NCBI GenBank assembly: GCA_934725685.1 | Contig: CAKVBX010000046.1 | Coordinates: 1-12,343, forward strand | Length of the DNA stretch: 12,343 nt | Source of the DNA: an uncultured Bacilli bacterium | GTDB lineage: Bacteria; Bacillota_I; Bacilli_A; RFN20; CAG-288 | Reading direction: 5' to 3' | In this document: positions 1 through 6,588 of the stretch, piece by piece | Layout of the letters: the number at the start of each line of letters is the position of its first letter | Numbering within the stretch: the stretch's first letter is position 1 | Position numbers and translations under genes: made by a program | The notes under the pieces: model-generated | What the model saw: only the letters and a program-made list of their open reading frames with translations | Database searches by the model: none | Told to the model about the DNA's origin: nothing

Positions 1-2
1 CC

Positions 3-1205
3 ATCTATGTCACCCACGATCAGACCGAAGCCATGACCATGGCGACTAGAATCGCCGTTATGTCCAAAGGCTGGGTTCAGCAGATTGATGAACCTTCCGT
101 CATCTATAATCAGCCGAACAACATCTTCGTCGCCACCTTCATCGGTTCTCCAGCAATGAACATCTTTGATGGCGTCTATGAAAACGGATCGGTCAAGCTC
201 CGTGATGGATTCCGTATTGTGATGCCCGATGGGTATCAGGAAGTCCACGACAACTTCTACAAAAGAAAAATCGCTCAGACCAAGGCCTTCTTGGAAAAGC
301 CTGCGGTCAAGAGAATGCACGGTATTCTCCTGCTCGATGCTTTGGTTGAGAACAACAACAGGATGAACGAAGATGCCAAGCGGCTTGCGGAAAACGAAAG
401 GATTGAGAAAAAGAATCAGAAAAAGAATAATAAGAATGTTTTAAGCGAGCAGCAAAAGAGGGAACTGATTGAGGAGATCAACGACCTGATGGAGAAGAAA
501 AAGAAACTCTTCGCCGAAATCAGGGAAATCGGTCTTGAACTCTGCCATTCCGAAGATCCGATGGACGTCACTGATGGCAATCTCATCGTCGCCAGCATAG
601 ACAATATCGATTGGGATGATCTTTCGACGGTCATGCGCGCCATGAGTGCCATCCGTTCTCCGCTCTACAACATCTGCGGCATCACCAGCAAGGAACTTTC
701 CATCCTTCACAATGCCGAAGTCTTCAACAAGGACAAGAAGAAGGAAGGAAAGGAGGAAGTCCTCTTCTATAACAAGAGAAAAGGTAAAGCAAAGAAGGCA
801 GTCAAGGGTTATAAGAACGTCCTTCACGTCAAGGATAGCAAGATCATTCTCACCAATAACCTGTATCTTGTCCTGAACGACCTTCTCCAAAAATATGAAA
901 GCTATCTCACCCTCCCTCATTCCGTCTCCGTTGGTATCCGTCCGGAACATATCCATCTCGATGACGAATATTTCGATGCGAACAAGAGCGATGCCTTTGT
1001 CTGCAAGAGCGATGTCGTCGAACTTCTCGGCTCAGAACTCCTCCTTCACACCAATTTCAATGACATCGAGATGATTGCCAAGATTTCTACCGGAACCCTT
1101 GTCAAACCGCACGAAGATGTGAAACTCTCCGTCGACCGTTCCAAGGTCCTGATTTTCGATGACAACAGCGGTGACACCATCGCCGACTGGGTCAAAGCGG
1201 ATTGA
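3..1205 (+). CDS. ABC sugar-importer ATP-binding protein (MsmK/UgpC/MalK type), C-terminal part, with large insertion
   Basis: The 5' end lies outside the window; the frame is open from position 3 (residue numbers here count the Met at 33 as 1). It begins at the H-loop (YVTHDQTEAMT), followed by the standard MalK/MsmK continuation (MSKGWVQQIDEPSVIY, then FIGSPAMN at 36-43). This ATPase class energises uptake of oligosaccharides by CUT1 importers on the inner membrane face. The C-terminal regulatory OB-type domain is recognisable: SVGIRPEHIHLDDEY at 298-312 and VVELLGSELLLHTN at 328-341. Between about residues 70 and 295 lies an extra segment of roughly 220 residues absent from ordinary 360-380-residue MsmK proteins. 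It includes a charged, probably coiled-coil stretch at about 106-166 and Lys-rich patches at 124-134 and 233-257. Two open reading regions never shift frame, so this is an insertion and not a frameshift. It is the first visible gene of the block; the stop overlaps the next gene's ribosome site. Family assignment is secure; the sugar carried is inferred from the neighbours. Confidence 0.9.
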   Translation: MYVTHDQTEAMTMATRIAVMSKGWVQQIDEPSVIYNQPNNIFVATFIGSPAMNIFDGVYENGSVKLRDGFRIVMPDGYQEVHDNFYKRKIAQTKAFLEKPAVKRMHGILLLDALVENNNRMNEDAKRLAENERIEKKNQKKNNKNVLSEQQKRELIEEINDLMEKKKKLFAEIREIGLELCHSEDPMDVTDGNLIVASIDNIDWDDLSTVMRAMSAIRSPLYNICGITSKELSILHNAEVFNKDKKKEGKEEVLFYNKRKGKAKKAVKGYKNVLHVKDSKIILTNNLYLVLNDLLQKYESYLTLPHSVSVGIRPEHIHLDDEYFDANKSDAFVCKSDVVELLGSELLLHTNFNDIEMIAKISTGTLVKPHEDVKLSVDRSKVLIFDDNSGDTIADWVKAD

Positions 1206-1210
1206 GGAGG
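1204..1210 (+). promoter_or_regulatory. Ribosome binding site GAGGAGG overlapping the upstream stop codon
   Basis: A near-perfect Shine-Dalgarno sequence sits 5 nt before the ATG at 1216 and shares bases with the TGA stop (1203-1205) of the ATPase gene. It settles the arabinanase start at 1216, not at an upstream in-frame ATG at 1159 inside the ATPase gene, because the lipoprotein leader begins exactly at 1216. Confidence 0.85.
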
Positions 1211-1215
1211 CAAGA

Positions 1216-2403
1216 ATGAAAAAGAAATTTTTGGCTTTATCCTTGCTTGCGCTTCTCACCGCCTGCGGAACGGGAAGCAGTGAGAAAAAGACGGATCAGG
1301 TTCCGACGGATGCCCCGACGGAAGTTCCGGCAACCGAAGAACCGAAAGAGACCATCGATGTCTCTGAGCTTGTCTCCAGTGTCTATTCGAATCCGGTCAT
1401 GGTGACGACCACCAGCGGCACCGACTTCAAGGCCGAAGTCGCCGATCCCTCTGTCGTCCGTGATCCGGAGACCGGCTATTTCTATTGCTTCTCCACCGAT
1501 CGTGTCGAACTCTTCAGTGAGGACGGCTGCAACTGGACGGTCTATGCGACCGGTGACAATGTCATCAACTTCCCGACGTGGGGTCAGGAGGTTCAGCCGG
1601 GCAAATCCGTCAATCTCTGGGCACCGGATGTCGTAAAAATCGGGAACACCTGGTATTACTTCTATTCGCTTTCCGGATGGGGTTCCTGCTGCGGTGTCGG
1701 ATACGGCGTCGCTGACAATATCGCCGGTCCTTATACCGATAAGGGAAAACTTTTCTCCTATAGCGATATCGGCATCGACAACAATATCGATCCCGCCGTC
1801 ATCGTCGAAGAAGAGACGGGTGACATCTATATGACTTTGGGTTCCTTCTGTGGCGAATTCGTCGTTCAGCTCGCACAGAATGACGACGGTTCCATCACCC
1901 CCTTCGGTGGAATGGACTACCAAAGGGACAACAAGGTTCTGATCGCTGGCCGTGTCTCCTCCTGGGATGGCAGCACCTATGAAGGTGGCTATATCATCCA
2001 GAGGGAAGGCTATTACTATTATTTCGGCTCTGCCGGAACCTGCTGTGAGGGAAAGAATTCCACTTACCGCGTCATGGTCGGAAAGAGCGAAAGCATCCTC
2101 GGACCCTACTATGATTCCAATGGGTATAAGCTCACGATGAGCGGCTCCGGAGTGACCAGAGGCAATCTCGTCGTCTGGGCGGGTGCTTCCAGTGAGGATG
2201 TCGCCGGAACCGGCCACAATTCCGTTGTCGTCGATGATGCCGGTGATTATTGGATTTATTATCATGGCTATTCTTCCAAGGATAATTTCGGAACGAGACA
2301 TCTCTTCATGGATAAGCTCCTTTGGAATGAGGCCGGTTTCCCCTATGTCGCTAAAACAAGAGCGTCCTTCGATACGGAACTCGATGGACCGAGGCTCAAA
2401 TAA
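1216..2403 (+). CDS. Lipoprotein endo-1,5-alpha-L-arabinanase, GH43
   Basis: A 395-residue surface lipoprotein predicted to cut the alpha-1,5-arabinan backbone. The leader MKKKFLALSLLALLTAC ends in a lipobox with Cys17, followed by a Thr/Pro/Glu-rich linker to about residue 48. The rest is one GH43 five-bladed propeller. Inferred catalytic residues are Asp77 (VADPSVV, base), Asp192 (NIDPAVI, pKa modulator) and Glu256 (YEGGYI, acid), with His334 (GTGHNSV) as the usual central histidine. WAPD at 135-138 and the TCCEGKNSTY motif at 275-284 followed by GPYYDSNG are typical of the arabinanase branch (Bacillus AbnA/Arb43A type), which is why I name an arabinanase and not a xylosidase. No accessory domain follows, and the length fits a single-domain enzyme plus leader. 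The stop overlaps the next start (TAATG). The family is certain; endo versus exo action is inferred from the motif set. Confidence 0.88.
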   Translation: MKKKFLALSLLALLTACGTGSSEKKTDQVPTDAPTEVPATEEPKETIDVSELVSSVYSNPVMVTTTSGTDFKAEVADPSVVRDPETGYFYCFSTDRVELFSEDGCNWTVYATGDNVINFPTWGQEVQPGKSVNLWAPDVVKIGNTWYYFYSLSGWGSCCGVGYGVADNIAGPYTDKGKLFSYSDIGIDNNIDPAVIVEEETGDIYMTLGSFCGEFVVQLAQNDDGSITPFGGMDYQRDNKVLIAGRVSSWDGSTYEGGYIIQREGYYYYFGSAGTCCEGKNSTYRVMVGKSESILGPYYDSNGYKLTMSGSGVTRGNLVVWAGASSEDVAGTGHNSVVVDDAGDYWIYYHGYSSKDNFGTRHLFMDKLLWNEAGFPYVAKTRASFDTELDGPRLK

Positions 2404-4160
2404 TGAAAAACAAAAACAAATTATCTCTTCTACTTATGCCGGCTCTCTTAGTCGGATGCAAGGAAGGCAAGGTCTCCGAGACCATCACTGACAAGCCGAC
2501 GGAACAGATTCCGACGATTGCGGAGGAAGACAAGGTCAAACCTTCCTCTTCCGATTTCGTGTACACGGATCACGCCAGGGATAACGGCAGCAAAGTCAAT
2601 TTCGATAAAAAGATGTGGTATCGCAACGATCTCAATCAGATGAATCTTCCCGATCCGGATGTCATCCAGGGTGAAGACGGAAAATACTACATTTTCGGTA
2701 CGACTGACCGCACCGGATCGCAGGGTTTCGACTGCTATGATACCGAGGACTTCAACAAGTTCAATCTCCATATGAACATCTATCCCAAACCGGCCGGTCA
2801 CTGGGCAGCAGGCGGTGCGATGTTCGCGCCGGAAGTCCGCCATATCGGTGACAAATATTATCTGTATTATTCCGATAGTTCCAAGTCGACTGGTAGAAGA
2901 TCCATCACGGTTCTTACCTCCGATTCCCTTTCCGGTCCCTTTGCCGATTATGTCGGCAATGACGCCAACGGAAATGCTATCGATGGCACGAAGGAAGCCA
3001 TCTTCAAGTGCATCGATGATGCGGTCGGACTCGATGTCCTTGATCAGACCGTCTTCACGGATGATGACGGAAAGATGTATATGTACTGGTCCGTCTATCA
3101 GTCCGGAGTCATGCAGTATATTCAGGGCGCCGAGATGCTCGATCCTGTCACCTTGGATATGTCCACCGTACAGACGCTCGTCATCCCCGGTTCTCCCTCC
3201 GTCAAAGCGACGATGCTGAAGAATCTCTCCTGGGAAGCTTATGAAGGATTCCGCGTTGCGGAAGGACCTTATATGCTGAAGTCTCCTGTCAACGGCAAAT
3301 ACTATCTCACTTATTCCGTAAACCATTATCCGGACCGCTATTATACGGTCTGCTATGCGGAGAGCGACTCTCCCTTGGGCACTTATGAAAAGCCCTATGA
3401 TGAGACGAGAAACTGGCAGCTTACCGATCAGGCCGATGCCGACCATCAGTGGACCAACGTTCTCTTCGGCTATGCCGGCGGCATGGATTCCACCAAGGTT
3501 CATTCCCAGTGGGAAGGCTTCATGTCCGGTACGGCGCATCACACCTTCTTCAAGGTCGGCGATCAGTATATGATCGGCTACCATGCCCATATCAACCGCA
3601 AGAATTCCGACAGCGGTAGAGCCTTCGGATTCGATCAGCTCTATTTCGACGAGACGACCGGACGTCCTTTTGCCAAAGGCCCCTCCTATTCCGTCCAACC
3701 GCTTCCTGAGGAAATCAGCGGCTATAAGAATATCGCCTATAAGGCGAAGGTCATTTCGGAGAATGTGACGGATGCCTCCCGCCTTGTCGACCATTATGTC
3801 GTCGAGCATTATAACCTCAAGCAGGAACAGGATAGGGAAGCGAAGCTCGGGGAAGGGCTGTCCTATGTGGAAATCGACTTCGGGAAGGAATATTCCATCG
3901 CCGGTCTCGCTATCTACAACTCTGCCTTCTACGATAATTACCTTTCTGACATCTCCTATATTTCCTTTGGAAACGGAAATGTGATTCTCGATCCTTTCTT
4001 CCGCGAATCCGAATATGTCAACGATGAGAAGGAGTTCATCCGTCCCTGCTCTGCCTTCACCTATCAGTTTGAGGAAATCAGAGCTTCCAAGATCGTCATC
4101 GGTTTCGATACGGACGGACTCCGCCAGCTCAACGAAATCGAAGTCTACGGAAAAGAATAA
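2403..4160 (+). CDS. Lipoprotein GH43 glycosidase with C-terminal F5/8-type (discoidin-like) domain
   Basis: 585 residues. The leader ends at LLVGC with Cys19 as the lipidated residue, followed by a polar linker to about 50. The GH43 domain covers about 75-435, with likely catalytic residues Asp84 (NLPDPDV), Asp214 (VLDQTVF) and Glu287 (VAEGPYML), FAPEVRHIGDKYYLYYS at 141-157, and His379/His380. From about 441 to 585 a beta-sandwich resembles F5/8C or CBM32-like domains: NIAYKAKV, YVEIDFGKEYSIAGLAIY (488-505) and a closing NEIEVYG. Such a domain would hold the enzyme to polysaccharide. The ATG overlaps the previous stop by one base (TAATG) and has only a weak GAGG upstream, which points to translational coupling with the arabinanase. 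Members of GH43 with this layout are usually beta-xylosidases, alpha-L-arabinofuranosidases or exo-acting relatives; I cannot choose among them. The surface location is well supported by the lipobox. Confidence 0.85.
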   Translation: MKNKNKLSLLLMPALLVGCKEGKVSETITDKPTEQIPTIAEEDKVKPSSSDFVYTDHARDNGSKVNFDKKMWYRNDLNQMNLPDPDVIQGEDGKYYIFGTTDRTGSQGFDCYDTEDFNKFNLHMNIYPKPAGHWAAGGAMFAPEVRHIGDKYYLYYSDSSKSTGRRSITVLTSDSLSGPFADYVGNDANGNAIDGTKEAIFKCIDDAVGLDVLDQTVFTDDDGKMYMYWSVYQSGVMQYIQGAEMLDPVTLDMSTVQTLVIPGSPSVKATMLKNLSWEAYEGFRVAEGPYMLKSPVNGKYYLTYSVNHYPDRYYTVCYAESDSPLGTYEKPYDETRNWQLTDQADADHQWTNVLFGYAGGMDSTKVHSQWEGFMSGTAHHTFFKVGDQYMIGYHAHINRKNSDSGRAFGFDQLYFDETTGRPFAKGPSYSVQPLPEEISGYKNIAYKAKVISENVTDASRLVDHYVVEHYNLKQEQDREAKLGEGLSYVEIDFGKEYSIAGLAIYNSAFYDNYLSDISYISFGNGNVILDPFFRESEYVNDEKEFIRPCSAFTYQFEEIRASKIVIGFDTDGLRQLNEIEVYGKE

Positions 4161-4184
4161 TCAATCAAACATAATCTTCTAATC

Positions 4185-6479
4185 ATGGAAAACAACAGAA
4201 AAAACATGGGATGTCTTCCCACACAGCGATATGAAAACGGACGCCCCCTCGATTCTGACAGGGAGTGTCCCGATCCCTTTGTCCTTCGTTTTGACGGCAT
4301 GTACTATCTCTATTTCACTTGCGGTGGAAAACAGATGTACTGCTACCAGTCGGAGAATCTGATTGATTTTTCCATGGTGGACAACGGCGTTTTGCCGCAT
4401 GGCGTCATCTATGACTATGATGCGGATGAGAACCATCCGGATTCCCTCACTCCGTTTGCCCCGGAGGTCTGCTATTATGATGGTACCTTCTATATGATCG
4501 CAAGCCCAAGCGGAAACGGCCACTATCTTTTCGCCTCCTCCTCTCCGAAGGGACCCTTCCGCTGCGTGAGCAAGAATCTCGGACGCAAAATCGACGGCTC
4601 CTTCTTCCTCGACGGGGATGAGAAGGTCTATCTTTACGGTGCATTCGATGATGCCCTGAAGGTCTATTCACTCAGTACGGATTTCTCCGAGGTTAAGGAA
4701 GAGGCCTTCCTTTCTCCTGCCCATCTCGGCCGTTGGAATGAAGGACCTTATATGCTCCGCCGTTACGGAAGATACTATCTGACCTATTGCGGTGCCCACT
4801 TCCTTTCCACGGATTACCGCGTGGATTACTGCAGCGGTAAATCTCCGTTCAATCCGCTCTTCCCCCTCTGCTATCAGAGAGAAAAGACGATTCTCATTTC
4901 CACGGAGAAGGATTTCTACGGACTCGGGCATTCCTGCACGGTCTTAGGACCCGATCTCGATTCCTATTTCCTTGTCTATCACAATCTTCTGGATGACAGA
5001 AGACGTTATCTGAATCTGTCCCGTCTCTCCTTCAGCGGAGAAAAGATGGGTGTCAATGGGGCGCGGCTTCATGGAGTTCCTTTTGTCCCGCAGGCACTCA
5101 AAGCAAAGGATGGGGATGCCTTAGTCGAAGAGAAAGATGCCTATGTTCTCGACTTTTTCAGCGAGGAGACCTTCTCCGTCGAATTCAACAATGTCGGAAA
5201 GGGAAGGATGGTCTTTTCCTATCTCGATGACAATCATTACGGATTCCTCGATTTCGACGGGGAGAAGATCGTCCTCGGAAAAAAGCATTTCGCGGAAGAG
5301 GTGCTCACGACAGTCACCTTATCTCATCCCTATCGTTTCGATGTCCTTCATTCCTTCCTCCTTCAGTACCGGAGAGGATATCTCGCACTTTCTTTCGACC
5401 ATATGGAAAAGCTCTACGGCTTCCCCTGCACCTATGCTTCCGGAAAGGTCGGCTATCTGAAGAATCATACGTTCCTCACCATCGCTTCCACTTCGCTTTC
5501 GCCGTTTGCTTTAGGTTCCTCGGAGGAAAAATATCCCAAGGATTCCCTTCTCTTTGCAACCGCATATGATCCGGAACGCTCTAGGAATGTCTCTCCGACG
5601 ACGCCTTATCTCCATCTCGGACTCGATAGCCGGGTGAGTTATGCCGTCGATATTCCGGAGGATGGGGACTATCTTATCCTCATGACTCTCAGGAAGGGTT
5701 ATCAGGGGAAGCGCCTTTCCATCGAAAAGGAAGGAGCAGTCTCCTTCCCGGTCTTCCTCGAGGAGGAAGAGACGGGAAAAGAGGAATCGGAAATCCTTCT
5801 TTCTTCGATTCCATTTAAGAAAGGTGCCCAGTATCTCACCTTTGTCGGAGAAGAGGACCTCTATTTCTCCCAAATCCGACTCGTGAAGAAAGAGGAAGCC
5901 TTGGAAGTTCAGCTTGATTTTACAAGAGAACAGAATGAAAAATCCTTCTTCTTCCGGGGAAGCCCGACTAGAAAAGAAGACGGCTATCATCTCGAGGATG
6001 AAGGAAGCAGCGCTCTGCTCTACGAAAAGAAGACCTCTTCTGACGAAGTATCTCTCACTTTCCTTCCCGAAGCAATCGAAGAAGGCGGCATGTTCTCCTT
6101 ACTCTTTGAAGCCAGTGAATTCTGCAACAATTTCGTGGAGGATGGAGACGGAAAGGATAATCCGACCTCTTACCGCGGATTCTCCCTTTCTCTCACCAAG
6201 AATAATGTCCAGCTGAGCCGGGTTGACTTCAACTATACCGAGATCCTCGCCAGCAAACCATATTCCTATAAGGAAGGATCTGAGGTGACCCTCTCCTTAA
6301 GACGGATCAAGAATCGTCTTGAGGGCACGATTGACGGAGAGCAGATTTTCTCTCTTCCGGTCTCTCTAGGAAACCGTGAAGGAAAGGCAGGATTCCTCAC
6401 CTACCATGCGAAAGCAGTCCTGAAGGCCCTTTCCATCCGGAACAGAAAAGGGGAGAACGAATCCATTTTCTTCCATTAA
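4185..6479 (+). CDS. Leaderless multidomain GH43 glycosidase
   Basis: 764 residues with no signal peptide, so probably cytoplasmic despite its size. The GH43 propeller spans about 20-305, with Asp30 (CPDPFVL, base), Asp137 (KIDGSFFLDGDEKVYLYG, modulator), Glu186 (WNEGPYML, acid) and His249 (GLGHSCT). Three beta-rich regions follow: about 315-445, a jelly-roll of the type that often follows GH43 propellers; about 470-567, a CBM6/35-like sandwich (YAVDIPEDGDYLILMTLRKG); and about 575-755, a LamG-like fold ending LEGTIDGEQIFSLPVSLG. The last two assignments rest on strand patterns, not on a diagnostic motif. Likely activity is beta-xylosidase or alpha-L-arabinofuranosidase on imported oligosaccharides. 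The start is unusual: the 24 nt before ATG 4185 are pyrimidine- and A-rich with no purine-rich ribosome site, and the alternative ATG at 4206 has none at normal spacing. No terminator separates it from the previous gene. Confidence 0.82.
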   Translation: MENNRKNMGCLPTQRYENGRPLDSDRECPDPFVLRFDGMYYLYFTCGGKQMYCYQSENLIDFSMVDNGVLPHGVIYDYDADENHPDSLTPFAPEVCYYDGTFYMIASPSGNGHYLFASSSPKGPFRCVSKNLGRKIDGSFFLDGDEKVYLYGAFDDALKVYSLSTDFSEVKEEAFLSPAHLGRWNEGPYMLRRYGRYYLTYCGAHFLSTDYRVDYCSGKSPFNPLFPLCYQREKTILISTEKDFYGLGHSCTVLGPDLDSYFLVYHNLLDDRRRYLNLSRLSFSGEKMGVNGARLHGVPFVPQALKAKDGDALVEEKDAYVLDFFSEETFSVEFNNVGKGRMVFSYLDDNHYGFLDFDGEKIVLGKKHFAEEVLTTVTLSHPYRFDVLHSFLLQYRRGYLALSFDHMEKLYGFPCTYASGKVGYLKNHTFLTIASTSLSPFALGSSEEKYPKDSLLFATAYDPERSRNVSPTTPYLHLGLDSRVSYAVDIPEDGDYLILMTLRKGYQGKRLSIEKEGAVSFPVFLEEEETGKEESEILLSSIPFKKGAQYLTFVGEEDLYFSQIRLVKKEEALEVQLDFTREQNEKSFFFRGSPTRKEDGYHLEDEGSSALLYEKKTSSDEVSLTFLPEAIEEGGMFSLLFEASEFCNNFVEDGDGKDNPTSYRGFSLSLTKNNVQLSRVDFNYTEILASKPYSYKEGSEVTLSLRRIKNRLEGTIDGEQIFSLPVSLGNREGKAGFLTYHAKAVLKALSIRNRKGENESIFFH

Positions 6480-6488
6480 ATTTATCAG

Positions 6489-6517
6489 TGGATTACGCAA
6501 CATTTCCTCAATACAAT
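6489..6517 (+). promoter_or_regulatory. Candidate promoter in the 109-nt gap upstream of the esterase gene
   Basis: The region 6480-6588 is the only sizeable gap in the + strand block. A TACAAT box at 6512-6517 resembles the sigma-A -10 element. Seventeen bases upstream, TGGATT at 6489-6494 is a poor -35 element. This could be an internal promoter that tops up expression of the last three genes. The call is weak because the -35 match is poor and A+T-rich gaps often show such boxes by chance. Confidence 0.25.
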
Positions 6518-6523
6518 ATGAAT

Positions 6524-6544
6524 CAGAATTCGAGATGAATGCTG
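6524..6544. promoter_or_regulatory. Imperfect palindrome, possible operator or small leader hairpin
   Basis: CAGAATTC and GAATGCTG are inverted copies matching at 7 of 8 positions, separated by GAGAT. The site begins 7 bases after the candidate -10 box, where a transcription start would fall, so a repressor bound here could block initiation. It would equally form a short RNA stem in the leader. The arms are short, so chance cannot be excluded. Confidence 0.25.
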
Positions 6545-6574
6545 TGACGAAGTGCAAAAACGAATGATGTATTT

Positions 6575-6581
6575 AGGAGGT
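6575..6581 (+). promoter_or_regulatory. Ribosome binding site AGGAGGT
   Basis: A full-consensus Shine-Dalgarno, 7 nt before ATG 6589. It is among the strongest in the window and fixes the esterase start at the lipoprotein leader. It contrasts with the missing site in front of the preceding gene, as would be expected if this gene starts its own translational unit. Confidence 0.85.
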
Positions 6582-6588
6582 CATTCCC

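Noticed and set aside
240..917. A separate gene or frameshift inside the ATPase
   Set aside because: The frame runs unbroken from the H-loop to the regulatory domain, and no internal ribosome site with a leader or family match is visible.
1159..1215. Upstream ATG giving a 19-residue extension of the arabinanase
   Set aside because: It lies inside the ATPase gene and would bury the lipoprotein leader; the strong GAGGAGG site points to 1216.
6489..6502. Possible CcpA (cre) site TGGATTACGCAACA
   Set aside because: The ends match but the central CG is one base out of place and several core positions differ from the consensus.
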